From Sparassis latifolia (lineage: Eukaryota > Basidiomycota > Agaricomycetes > Polyporales > Sparassidaceae), in contig CM031560.1 in NCBI GenBank assembly GCA_018466975.1, positions 2,815,087 through 2,879,086 on the forward strand: 64,000 nucleotides of DNA. Reading direction: 5' to 3'. The notes beneath the pieces were generated by a model. That model did not search any database, had not been told where the DNA came from, and worked only from the letters and a program-made list of their open reading frames with translations. Made by a program: the position numbers and the translations under genes. This document shows positions 11,040-22,093 of the stretch, in pieces; position 1 is the first letter of the stretch, and every line of letters starts with the position of its first letter.

Positions 11040-11575
11040 GTCCTTGATGGCCCAAACCGGCCTTCGCAAGGGAGTGTCAGTGGGGAGGAAGGGCGGGGCT
11101 GCACGCCGGCTTACCGCCAAAGGCATAGCGGTGCCGCTGGAGGCCTGTGCAACACAACATGGGCTCCCTGCCCAGGCCACATGAGAGGTGAGAGCCAATG
11201 GCTGACAGCAGGCAGCACGAGCGATAGAGGGCTCCTTCAAGCTCGTGCTGCCTGCCGCCCGTGAGGGCTCTGTAGACGTGGCGGGTGCGAGAGGTAGGAA
11301 GCGCGCCGCCCACTGGACGATATGGGTCTCCTTCAAACCCAAAGGATAGCGCTGTTCCTGAGAGGGGTGGTCGTACCAAGTGGGAGTCAAGACGAGCTCA
11401 GAGAAGTCCAGCGGCGGGGAAGTGGGAGGTTTTGGGGGTTGGGGGCGTGAAGGCGGGCGAATTTAAGGTGGGCCGGCTGCAAAAAGAGCTGTTGACGCGT
11501 CCGCTTTGTTGACGCGTTTTGTTTACGCGTTACCTCGACGCGTCGCGCGTCCACGTAAGCGCCCATATGATGTTC
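11040..11575 (-). repeat. Dispersed repeat copy A with ACGCGT cluster (inverted relative to 19505-20120)
   Basis: Read on the minus strand, this segment matches 19505-20120 in order: a CATATGG block, then ACGCGT-rich DNA, then the GTTTGAAGGAGACCCATATC block, and finally CTCTTGCGAAGGG. Four ACGCGT sites lie within about 65 bp at 11494-11557. The short ORFs here (for example 11028-11390 minus) have a partner of similar sequence in the other copy, so they come from the repeat and need not be genes. No terminal repeats are resolved. Confidence 0.7.
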
Positions 11576-11899
11576 AGGAGACTAGTAGCAGATGGGTATT
11601 GAATACGGCCGCACCGCAGCATGGTATATTCCACATATAATTTTTCATAACAACCCGCATAGACCTAATACCCTACCTCCGAAAGTACCCCCATAAGTTC
11701 CGCGCCAGTTCAATCACCGAGTGGCAGTGTCACTACGGGACGCATTCTTTGGAACTACGCTCTCCGGTTCGAGTTCCTGCTCTTCCTCCGCAGACCCATC
11801 TTCTTTTCCGCATCGCCGCTTGCTCATATTTCCTTCATATAAATCAACATGATTCAGAGGATATCGACCATACCCACGTCCGATTCTAGCAATTCATCT

Positions 11900-14800
11900 T
11901 CATCCGCAGGAATATACATCTCCTATGGCACTGATAAATCTGAAGACTCTGGAAGGAGACAGTGTCTTTGAATGACTTACGGCCATGATGGGCAGGACGT
12001 GGATCAATGGCTCTGGAATGGCCTGCGCATCGTTGCGATAGGGTGTCTTGGCAAACTGACAGACAAGATCATCTACGGGAAGGACCTCCACAGTGTCGCA
12101 TCGTTCCCAGAAGAGGCTACCTGCGATGGCGAATCCATACTGTCGATATGGGTCGAGACTAACGAACCTTGCATCCAGTTCCGAGTGGCGCTCAACTATG
12201 AGGAATACGCGGGGCGGTTCCCCCTTCGTGTGAATTGTTTCCTTCTTCAAAATGATTGCCAAGAGTTTTGCTGGGCAAAGTTCGGAATTTGGCGATGTAA
12301 GTTGGGCCGAGCGGATAAGCACATTGCCGTCCTTAGGTGACCTAGAGATTGGTTGATAAAATGCACCTGCCAGACGTAGTCTTGAACAGTATACGAGCCC
12401 TGGTTGTATAGGCGAGATGAATGTGCTTGGGGGCGGAGGAGTAGGACTAGATAACATACCATGAATCACTGTTGACCTTGTCAAGCCCAGGTGAGAGCCC
12501 AGCAACTGAAGATGGTACGGAGTTATTTTTCCCGAGTTTCCAGACATTTCCTCCACCTGAAGTTTTCCCGATTGGCCCAATCCCAAGATATCATTCAACC
12601 TCGACCCTCGATAGTCTGATGAGAACGTCTTGTGGAAAATCGGTTTGAATTCTGCCAGCGCTTCAGGAAGGCTGCCATTCGACAGTAGGGACCGAAGATT
12701 TGCAGCACGGCTTGCGTTACGCATGAATGTCAGCTCTACCTCGCCTGTTGCACGTCAGCCAAACGTGATTAATGATAACGCTTCTGCTCACCGGATTTCA
12801 TGTTGGTAGGAATGTTCTGAAGCGTCAGATTCATCCGCTCAAAGGCAAAGGTTCGAACGGAATGAGACGGCCCAAAATCCTTCAGGAAACTGGAGATATG
12901 TAACCCCATGTGGTGAGTAGGATGGATAGAAGCATCCTTATAGAGCTCGACAAAGCCTTTGAGATACTCCTTGAAATGAAATTGATACAGAGCGATGTTC
13001 GCCTCCGATGTGGTATGCATGCGAGCCAGTTGTACTGCTGTAACGAGATGCATGAAATTGTTCAACATGGCACGCTTCCGACCAGAACCATGTCCCCAAA
13101 GACGTATCAGGGTGACGACGAGGTGAATAGTTCCGACAACCCGCCACTGGTCTGCCTTGAGTTTGGTCTTCTTGGATCCAAACTTCGTGGGACCGGGGGC
13201 GATGGAGGAGGGAAGGAGTAGCTCCTCTTGGTCCTTCCAAATCTCCGCCAAGGTATTAGCGCCTAAGACTGCGGTACGATTATGTTCCTGAATTAGCTCT
13301 CCCTGATCGTCCAGGACACCGTTCGCTTTTCGCTGAAAGTTTCCAGACACATAAGAACGTCGACAAGAGGATAGAAAGAATTCGTACCCAATCATTCAAC
13401 AACGCACACAGAGCACTCTTCGTGAGCAGTCCTCTGGTCAATGAGTTCACGACATCCAAGTTTCTTGCTTGGCAGAGTCGAACCAACACGGCATGTCGGA
13501 GGTTTGAAATGCTTTTGTTATGAAGCACTCGCAACTCAGCAGCCTCAAGCACCTCCGCAGTAACATCCTCTGGTCGTTCTTTCGGTTTCTTCTGAAGGAT
13601 AGCACCCTCACCTGCGGTAGTTTGACCCGTAACCGAAGTCCCTGCAGCATTCACAGTACTAGTACTTGCAGTGTTTGCGGTGGCAGTACGTGTAGTATTC
13701 GCGGTGTTCACTGGGCCAGTCAGTTTCTCCGGCAAGAAATCGATCTTAGCGTTGTTAGTCATTCGCTGAGGATTGGACTGTCAGAATACCTGTGATAATA
13801 ATTGACATGGGCCGACTCACCCATTCTAAGAGATGGTTCGCCAACATTTCCCTCGTTCCAGCGCGTCGTAGGTCCCTGTCGAAGCACATCTGCCATAAAA
13901 CGGGCCACGGTAGATTCTGTAATTGCTTCGATGTTCCTCTTTCGAGAATACGAAGGTGTTGGTTCCACTTCGACGGATTCTGCTTGTCGGAACAAATGGG
14001 AGGTTTGAAGGTAAAGGGAAGACTGCCATTTCCATCTAACTGTTCAGAATCCATGCCCCAGACGTCGGAAAAATGATTGTTGAGAATAACCAGATAATGC
14101 GCATGAACTGTGTCCACCACAGTGTGGCGAATGACGTCGTAATAAGGCAGTCGATTCAACTCCGAATATCGAACACCACTGGTTTTGAAGATTTTAGCCC
14201 TTTCTGCCTCATTCTCTGCTTGGCGCCATGTCTCAGCTGTGGCACGATGTTTTTCGATCGTTCTCGAAGGCCAGGTATTCTCGTCAAAGTTCTCGATATC
14301 AACCGACCTCAGATAACAAACTGAGCAAAACAATATTGCACCCGGGAACGGAAATCCTGCCATTTGTCTGGCTCCTAGGAGGTCACAAACTAAAGGAATT
14401 ATCGCACCAAGTGAGAATCGGCCCGCCGGATACAGAGCAGTCCGAGAAAAATAGACTCCAGGGTCCCAGAATTCGAGAAGGTCATCCACCACGAGCGCGA
14501 CGAAGTGGTTGATTTGCTCTAGTGAGGGCTTTCCTGGTCCTGGGATGGCGCCGATCAAGCATATGTTCTCCTCCAGATACCGCATGTCTGGAGGCAGGTT
14601 GAGGAGCACCATGTAGATGCCCGTCGTGGATGTGCTGGATTTACCGGGCTTCATGTGGAAGGGGTTAAACCCGTCTGAGTTAAGGGACCATACGAGGCGC
14701 AGCTCGCCATCAGGCACATCAACGAATAGACTCCCATGCGCATCTCGAAACTCTCGTATGCATGCACCATCCCAGAAGTCTCGCATCTCCGTATCGCTAT

Positions 14801-16246
14801 CCCAAGCGTCGCTACGGGCGATTGCTGCAGTCTTGTCGATAGCCAACTCTATGTCGCGCCTGGATAGAAGCCTTGCCATCCAACTTTTGAGGTCTTGATG
14901 TAGATACTTGCGGATCGGCGTGATAATAGTCTTGCCACGGACCTTGTGCCTGCGCAATAGGGCGGCGCCGCATTGATTAGATTCTTGCGTCGCTTTGTGC
15001 CTGCAAGTATCAAGATATGGCATCGCATCGTTGTAGAGGCAATAACACCTTGGGCAGCAAATGTATGAGCGAACAGTTGGATCGAGGTTGAATTGGCGCA
15101 ACAGGGTACGGGAGTCACTGGGAATTTCTTGGACATGAGAATTCTCGATTCTTGACCCCGTTGACCCTGCCTCTTTTTCACCAAGATGTCGCATGATGAA
15201 CTGGAGCACGTAGAGGACAAAGTTGCACCTTTCTCGGGACACGTGACAAATCAGAGAGAGTACGAGCACGAGAAACTTGCAAGCAGCCACAGCCGGACTG
15301 AGCTGCTTGGTAGACGAATCAAAAAACCGATCTGACGAATCAAAATTTGAGCATCATAGAGAATAAGAAGCTTGAGATGGCTTACTACACTGCACATAAT
15401 GTGTCGAATTACCGTTGTGCATGAACGTCCCCGGCCTCATGCTCAGCTGTGCCCTCTCTAGAGGGTCCATGAGTCGCTGTCGATTCCACTCCTTTGCTTT
15501 GATAACTATCAGACGCTTTATCTCCTCCAAAATTAGATCTTCGGCTCTGCAGCACAACGACATCACCACATCTTTTCCAGGAAGCTGCATTCCGCGGATG
15601 AGAAGGAGATGATGGTACATAAATTCTTCATGCCGCAGAAATGATTCATTTTCCGGGCACTGAAGCGAAAGCTCCGGGGATGTGGTGTTGGGAGACTCCG
15701 GGATAGAGTCTATGGATAACGATTCTTCAGGTGAGTTCGGGTCTGGAGTGGGAGAAAAGACTAATGGGCCTGAGATACTGAAGGATAAAATGGCTTGGAT
15801 GACGATGTCGTAAACAGCTCGAATTTGCTGTACGATGCTGCCAACATCTATGCCATCTACCATCGCTCCCCCATCCTTTCGATCGTCCACATCATTCTTG
15901 GCCTCCTCATGCTCTGATGCGACCCTGCAACCAACCGTAAGAGACGATACTGTTGGATACAAATGGCTTCTGACGCAGACATTGACTCATCTGTTTGGGA
16001 TCCTGACAGGGCGTGAACGATCAATGCCTGTTCCGCGGTTTGAGCAAGTTTCATGCGCGACTCGAGGGCGCGTGCGCTCCGGTCACTGGCTTGATGCCGT
16101 GTGTAGGTAGGGGGGGACACCCAAGCCCCAGCTAGCTCTCTCTGTGAACGTTCATCCCAGACAGTCTTGCCTGCACAATCTGAAGTGGCGCATTGACAAA
16201 GGACCAACTTCTGTTTATTGATATACATGGTAAGTGAATGGGCCAT
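11900..16246 (-). CDS. tnp2-type (CACTA/Plavaka-like) transposase, multi-exon
   Basis: The minus-strand gene runs from about 16246 to 11900. Coding blocks lie at 16246-15857 (N-terminal C-x-C...C motif), 15962-15354 (acidic linker), about 15310-13810 (core), 13770-13400, 13346-12790 and 12745-11900. Phase-keeping introns are visible after LLEW (donor GTGAGT), after LLNDW and at MKSG. The core matches the Transposase_21/tnp2 pattern: SDGFNPF, then GPGKPSLEQINHFV, ARQMAGFPFPGA, F-C-S-V-C, and HTVVDTVHAHYLV. DDE enzymes of this class cut and paste CACTA-like elements. The core frame of over 500 codons is open, so the enzyme may be intact, though two N-terminal junctions are unresolved. I could not identify the element's terminal inverted repeats, so its borders are unknown. 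Confidence 0.8.
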
Positions 16247-16344
16247 TGTGCCCTATAGCGATGGACCACCGCGACCTCCGAACCTATCCCAAAAGACACG
16301 TTGGCGCCTGTGCGTGAAGGATATCCGCACGGAGTAGACAACTT

Positions 16345-16425
16345 GAATGAACTCGAAAGGCCGCCAGTGATGGCGGAAGTTTGCGATAGAATTGCCACAA
16401 AACAAACAGTGCATGACAATTGTGT
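16345..16425. repeat. Short dispersed repeat shared with 5085-5165
   Basis: The string ACTCGAAAGGCCGCCA, followed after a gap by CCACAAAACAAA, is common to both places in the same order and orientation, with an indel of about 25 bp between them. It lies just upstream of the transposase gene and might be part of that element's end sequence. If so, the 5.1-kb copy would be the footprint of a related element. Confidence 0.5.
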
Positions 16426-16603
16426 ACAGTAGAAATTTTTATTGTCCGCTGTACGTTTCGACCAGAGGCCTTATCGATAATTTGCAACTGGCTGTAAGCT
16501 CCGCCGCCGAGCTTCCCCAAATTAACTTTGACGGTGTTTCAATAAATGTTCACTTTTGGTGTCCTTTGTTTGACTCGTAGGTTTGTTGAAACGACGTAAT
16601 TAC

Positions 16604-17001
16604 TGGATGCCTTCCCGTAGCCGTTTAGAGACGTTCTAAAGCTAAATTCGTCTCTAAATCACTCCAGCACGTCAGCCAATTGATCTCCGACGAGCCTGTG
16701 AACAAAGTGAGACCTTTCTAAACCTTGTATCTGGAAGGGGGTCGACCCCCCCTTCCAGATTCTAAACGTCTCCCTAAACTATATTTTCGACCTCCGCACC
16801 CTCACAACCCCCATCATCGCCTATATTTGGTGTTATGCATCACTTACATCATCTTGCCGTTCATCCTCCGACCGTCTAGAACTTGATTTAGTGATCATGG
16901 TCTCACGTCGTTATGGTCTCGCAAATCTTGCTGTTCCGACACAGTGGGGCATTTCCGCTTTATGATTTAGAAATGCTCTAAATCCTACGGGAAGGCATCC
17001 A
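16604..17001. mobile_element. 398-bp MITE with terminal inverted repeats and a central palindrome
   Basis: The ends are inverted: TGGATGCCTTCCCGTAG on the left is complementary to CTACGGGAAGGCATCCA on the right, with weaker pairing of the following TTTAGAG. In the middle, near 16731-16761, sits a palindrome (TCTGGAAGGGGG, TCGA, then the complement with one extra C). There is no coding capacity. I do not see a convincing target duplication, so the superfamily is left open. Confidence 0.75.
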
Positions 17002-17179
17002 CTTAGGGCAGTTTCGAAGGATTCTTGACGGATTCGCTATCTAATCATCACGTGGGGACACGGTGCACGTGCTTACACGACGTGCAATCGGACAATCTTA
17101 TTAAATGGAGTTGGGGCCTCCACATACCTCAGCACCAGCCAGCTGTGGGATACGTATGGCGGCCCGTTCTGGTGTGTTC

Positions 17180-17320
17180 CCCCTTCATCTGCACTCATCC
17201 GCTTTCATCGATGATCATCGATGATCACCTGTGTTCCTCCTCCGCATTCATCCGCATTCACCGGTGCAGCCGAATGCAGATGAATGCTGATGCATGCACC
17301 TGCACCGGTGAACGTAGACA
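17180..17320. repeat. Degenerate CATCCGCATT-type repeats with small inverted repeat
   Basis: Short motifs such as CATTCATCCG, CATCGATGATCATCGATG and CACCGGTGCAG recur here. A 13-bp inverted pair (TTCACCGGTGCAG against CTGCACCGGTGAA) spans about 17258-17312. It sits in the presumed upstream region of the CxCG-motif gene. I see no protein-coding signal. Confidence 0.6.
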
Positions 17321-17487
17321 TGCAACTGGTTCGTCGGGAGCCCAGGATACGCCTTGTGAGACATGTCAATTGACATGCTGCGCGGGTGCATCCTCACGCA
17401 CCCCGATGCATTCTGCTGCATCTGAGTGCATCACCGCCGGAGATGATTTCATACACGTGGTGCGTTCTTCTACCCGCATTTCCCATC

Positions 17488-18192
17488 ATGCTACACAGCA
17501 TGGAATCACTGGTCTTACTTGCCAAGCGCGATGACTGCGTCCTGGCAGATTGCCAAGGATGCGGGGCCTTTGTTATAATGGTGCCCGGGGAGCCTCCGCG
17601 GTATGTCCGCACAGCCCCTTATTGCCATTCATGCCACTGACGGAACACTCTCTAGGAAGCCGATGGTGCGCAGGAGCCGTGCTCTGGTTGTGGACACCCA
17701 TGGATCATGCACACAATTCGAGCTCAATCCGGCACATTGGTTGCAATGGCCAAGGGGGGATATATCGCCACTGATTTTGGCGGATTCTACTCAGTACGTG
17801 CCCTTTAATTCTCGGATGACTGTTCTGCTTGAGGCTAAACAATTTTAGACTACCAACAACTGGTCGCCCGAGACCCTCTGTGAGTGTGGGGCACCTTGGC
17901 GTCTGCACCAAAGTTTGAGTACCCCAAGGCCAAGGTCAAGAGGCATCAATCTTGCCATTCCATTGCCAGGCTGACACTTACCCTGTTCTGCAGCGCTCGA
18001 ACTCGATTTCAGCCTAATTCAAGAGGTATCGCCTCGGTGCCGGTTCCAACGCGGAGCATCGCTCAAATATCATCTCTCCCGGCTCTGTCTGTTGCACCGT
18101 TTGCCCCTGTCTCGACGTTGTCCCCAATTGGCGCCTATGCCGGTCTTCGTCAGATGCAATTCCGTGCTAATGAAGCCCGATCTGGTGCCTAG
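17488..18192 (+). CDS. Protein with repeated CxxCG/CxCG-x-P-W-x-x-H motifs, unknown function
   Basis: Exons start at ATG 17488 (17488-17604), then 17656-17793, 17849-17934 and 17994-18192. Three related cysteine motifs are seen in order: DCQGCGAFVIM, PCSGCGHPWIMH and LCECGAPWRLH. The last two share C-G-x-P-W-x-x-H and resemble small zinc-binding knuckles; a Pro/Ser-rich tail follows. Introns 2 and 3 (55 and 59 nt) keep phase. Intron 1 is ambiguous: the best donor (GTATGT, 17601) shifts the frame, while a weak one (GTCCGC, 17605) keeps it, so a frameshift is possible. I recall multi-copy Agaricomycete proteins with such repeated CG-W-H motifs but no known role. The 3' end may extend further, since coding-like sequence continues to about 18290. 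Confidence 0.5.
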
Positions 18193-19504
18193 CACATCCA
18201 GGACATCCTCTACACGGCCGTATGGGTGTTCTAATCTTACGAACTGCTTTCCTGGTTCGATCCGCTGTATTCTTGCTGTCACTTTTCACGCACCATCGAC
18301 GAAGTTCCTAGTCCATAGCCCCCTTCCGTTCTCCTTGTACTTTTCTAGCACGACATATGTAGCAGTACGTTGTCTGGGTGGTCTCCTGCAAGACAGTTTC
18401 AATACTATTCGAGTAACTTATTGTGGTAGATATATATTGATTGTCGAGCGGGAACGTGATCGCGACGACAACATAAGCCGCTCTCCTGCGTTACATGATG
18501 CCTCGATAGCTTCGGGCGGTGTTTCTGTCACGACTTCTCACGAAACATCTGCGGCCCGGCGGCGCATCAACGCACTTTTCGACACGGCTCAAGAGAAGTC
18601 CTCCGGGGAGCCAATGAAGGCCCCCGATCCCCTTGGCGAGCTCCCAGTTTCAAGGCTCATGCTCCCACTTCTTTTGCCCTCAGATCCGCAAAGGTTAGGT
18701 GCGCTGCCTGTGAAGAGAACGAATCCGGACGAGGAAAAGCGTAATGATGCGCGTCTTCGCGGGTGACGCCGGGGCCCTGGTAGCATGAGGCGGTCGTCCC
18801 TAAAGCAGATATTTGTCTGAGTACGGATGCAGAATTTCCGCGTGCTTGGACAAACTCTGCACGCAGGTCTTGTGAGAAGTGATTTTGGCGTACAAATTGA
18901 ATGAGCTCACCGTCTACAGAACCCAAATGCGAGAACTTGCGGGCCTTCTTTTCCTCCGAGGGCATAAAACGCCCGCACGAAACACGAATAAACGCGCACA
19001 TACCTTCGTGCGGAATTCACGGACGCAGATGCGGGCGGTGTGTTGCGAGGTCCTGCCCGCATACCTACACATCCGCACTCGATCACCGGCCTCCGCTCGA
19101 CGTCCTCCCCCTCGACCTTCGTCCCTCAACGCAACAATGCTCGCCTCCCCCGCCACCTCCGCGCATCCTCGAGGAGCACCTAGCAAACGCAAGTGCGCCG
19201 CCAGGGACTCCCTGGAAGGCGCGAATCTGCGACACGGACAAGGCGGGATTCGCGTCAGTCTCTGACCGGTGACACATCTCGTACGCTCGTACGTTCGTAC
19301 GTTGCCACCCCATCCCTGCACTGCGCCCGCGCCCACGCTTCTTGCGTCGAGAAGAGAAGCCACACCGGGGAGACGTATTCGCCGCCGTTTTGATGCAGTG
19401 CTCGCGTTCTGGATCGATTCCTCCCTCAAGACGAAGGGGCGTGAAGCTGGGAGCAGCAGTCCCAGCAGCCGCGAAGAGTCCTTCGAGCCCGAGAAGCCCA
19501 GAGG
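18193..19504. other. Stretch with open frames but no supported gene
   Basis: A frame on the plus strand (18092-18766) may hold the C-terminal part of the preceding gene, but I find no clear junction. From 18900 to 19500 the DNA is GC-rich, giving long overlapping frames on both strands. These look compositional, with Arg and Pro runs and no motif. Near 19278-19304 there is a small CGTACG-type repeat. Confidence 0.4.
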
Positions 19505-20120
19505 GCGAAGGACAGCACCTGCCGCATATGGACGTACACGTGGAGGCGCGACGCGTCAACAACAAAACACGTCAACAAAACACGTCAACAAAGGAGACGC
19601 GTCAACAAAACGCGTCAACAAAGGAGACGCGTCAACAGCGCACAACAAAAATTTTTGGCGGCTTACCATAAATTCACCCGCCGACCCTTTCCCACCCCCG
19701 CCTCCCAACCGTCCACTGCGCGAGCTGTCTCATCACTCCGCCGCTGCACTTCCTCTGTGCTAGTCTTGGGATCTCCTCGTCGTTCGGTACGCTGCTCTCT
19801 TATCTCAGGCCGAGCACCATCCCATGGGTTTGAAGGAGACCCATATCGCCCATGGGGTGGTGCTCCGCCTACCTTTCCTATCCGCCGCATGTACACAGGC
19901 CTTGCGGGCGGTAGGTAGCGCGAGCTCGAAGGAGACCTCTATCGCTCGCGCTGCCTGCGGCCTGCTATCTGTCGTCGGCTTTTGCCTCAGGATTGGCCAG
20001 CATGATGGGCTCACCCAGTGTTACACAGGCTCCAGCAACGCCGCCATGCCTTTGACGGTACGCCTGCTCACTCGCCCGCTTCTTTCGTCACGCCGATGCT
20101 CTTGCGAAGGGTGGTTTGGA
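19505..20120 (+). repeat. Dispersed repeat copy B with ACGCGTCAACA minisatellite
   Basis: This is the plus-strand counterpart of 11040-11575. Between 19553 and 19640 a GACGCGTCAACA-type unit is repeated about six times, giving four perfect ACGCGT sites plus two ACACGT variants. The remainder matches copy A through the GTTTGAAGGAGACCCATATC block to the CTCTTGCGAAGGG end. The two copies have diverged by indels. The TET/JBP-like gene starts 200 bp downstream. Confidence 0.75.
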
Positions 20121-20318
20121 CTATCGAGGGGAGGTGTCCATGAGAGAGCGTTTGGAGGCGGTCTGGAAGGCGGAAGAGGGCAGGACCGAGGGGCCGGACC
20201 ACGCTACTCCTGTTATTGTTGTGCAGGGCCCAAACAGGTACGCCCCTTCTTTTTTTGAACATAACGTAGCTCTGCTGATCTTGGTTGCAGCCCGAGCGAC
20301 GGCTCTTGTGCACGGGAT

Positions 20319-21555
20319 ATGTCCAACACAACCCCTGCTGCTCGTGAATGCGCAGATTCAGAAACCAACCTCGATGCCACCCTCGGGGGAGTCGGCCCTC
20401 GCCGCACTACACGCCGACGAGATTACGTTGGGAAGAGGGATGTTACTCGCGCTGTGGCTCGTGCCAACAAGAAGAAGGAAAGCGGCACGCGCGTGCAGAG
20501 TACGACCTCCCTGGCTCAGAGGAAGATGCCCGGAGGTTACATCGGGAGCCGCGTCAAATCAGAGCGCCCACTCCGGCGAGAAGTCATCGAGTGCGCCAAT
20601 GGGTAAGGGCCAATTCCAGTGCATTTCATACAACCGAGCTCAAATTGGAGGTAGCATGGCTGCATACATCTGTGACTCTGAAGGGCGGCTCGTCATCTAC
20701 TGCTCCTTCACAGGGCCGGCCACCTTCCGCGCCAACTCTGTGGCAATAGCCGCTGTAGAGTACTTGCGACAGAGTGGCATCAAGCCGACGTATTCGGGTT
20801 CCAGTCGGGGAAACTTCCTCCAGTATTATTTCACCTTGCACCGGGACAATCAGGTGGTGAGCGCTCTCCGTTCCGAATGTGAGCCTCCAGAGGTTGACCA
20901 TAGCGAGACAGAGGCCTCGCATGTCTCTTTACTACCTCAAGCACATCGACGTGGTGCACGAGCTTGGGAAACTCCTGCAGCCAGTGGTCGCACTCGTAAA
21001 CGGTGGGTTTAAACCATACATCTGTACACATAACCTCACATAGAAGCCGACATAGGTATATTCAAGTCTCAATTTCCTGCTCTATATGCGCATTACGCGG
21101 CCACTCTCGACTACGTTCTGCGACAGGATGCGGGCTTGGAGGCCCTGTTCTACCCTTTTACTTCATTTGCCTTCAACGTCGGCGTTGTGGTCACTTTGCC
21201 TCACCTCGACTCCACCAACTATGGCCCTGGCTTGTGCTGTATTGTGCCATACGGAACCTTCGATCCTTCGCAAGATTGCCGAATTGGCATTGCAGAACTT
21301 GGTTATGAGATCGAGGTGGGCCCCGGCGTGCCTGTGTTCATCCCATCGGCCTTGTTTACCCACTACAATACCGTTCTCATCTCCAAGGGGATGCGAGGCT
21401 CTCTTGTGTTTTGGACCGGTGGCTCGATTTTTCAGTGGGTTGAACTGGGTGGTCGGATGGTCTCTGACCTTTCAGAAGCTGAGCGCGAGGCGTACGTCAA
21501 TGGTGTAGCCGCTCGAATCTCAGCTGCTCTTGCGAGGTTCCCTATGCATATGTAG
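20319..21555 (+). CDS. TET/JBP-like 2OG-Fe(II) dioxygenase family protein (four exons)
   Basis: Exons 20319-20602, 20655-20856, 20912-21002 and 21044-21555 join in phase to 362 aa. Introns are 52, 55 and 41 nt with GT-AG ends. The C-terminal domain shows the double-stranded beta-helix signature: P-H-L-D (H246 and D248, iron ligands), the distal iron ligand in S-A-L-F-T-H-Y-N (H299), and R310 in GMRGSLVFW as the likely 2-oxoglutarate anchor. FKSQFPALYAHYAATLD precedes it, as in the large family of basidiomycete TET/JBP proteins that travel with KDZ-type transposons. The N-terminus is basic (TTRRRDYVGKRD), suiting DNA binding. Known relatives oxidise 5-methylcytosine; activity here is inferred. 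All ligands are present and the frame is unbroken, so it could be functional. Confidence 0.8.
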
Positions 21556-22036
21556 GGACATGGTGTCTATTAAAAAGGCTTTAATACGCTTTCGACACAG
21601 CCAGAATTAATTATGAGACCTCTGCCTACTCATAATGGCCCCACTGTACGCCATGTGTACTTGCAAACAGATCAAGACGTAGCAAGATTGGTTCCCAGCG
21701 GAGCGCTGTCACCTGTTTCTCCGCCCTCGCAATATGGCATTTTTACTGAGTACTCAGGACGGGTACTTGGAGTAACGCAGAGAAACAGTAAATATCATTA
21801 CACCACCGCAACGGAGCGCGCTACGTCCTGCACGATTATTATAATCTAAGCAAGTGTTGCACGCAGAAATTCCCTGGGTCGATCTATGGCATTCAGTGCG
21901 TCGCTTCGCCGTGCCCGCACCCATGCGGTGCTCGTCCCACGCGCGGTTCCGTCGACCAACGACATAGCGGCGGCCACGCGCCCGCAGTCCACGAAAGGAT
22001 GCGAGGTCCGGACGTAGTTGTGGACGTCCGTATACG

Positions 22037-22075
22037 GTAGAGGAGGGGTGATCGTCGGAGATCACCCCTCCTCTA
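22037..22075. repeat. Perfect 17-bp hairpin
   Basis: GTAGAGGAGGGGTGATC pairs perfectly with GATCACCCCTCCTCTAC across a loop of about 6 nt (GTCGGA). It lies just past the 3' end of the minus-strand gene relic at 22094-22640 and downstream of the dioxygenase gene. A role in transcript ends is possible but not established for fungal genes. Confidence 0.9.
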
Positions 22076-22093
22076 CTGTGTACGTACGTCCCG

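Noticed and set aside
16604..17001. Internal part of the tnp2 element
   Set aside because: It has its own inverted ends and lies outside the coding unit; a shared origin cannot be shown.
18914..19565. Long overlapping frames on both strands
   Set aside because: The DNA is GC-rich and stop-poor; products are Arg/Pro/Ala-rich without motif, and frames exist on both strands at once.
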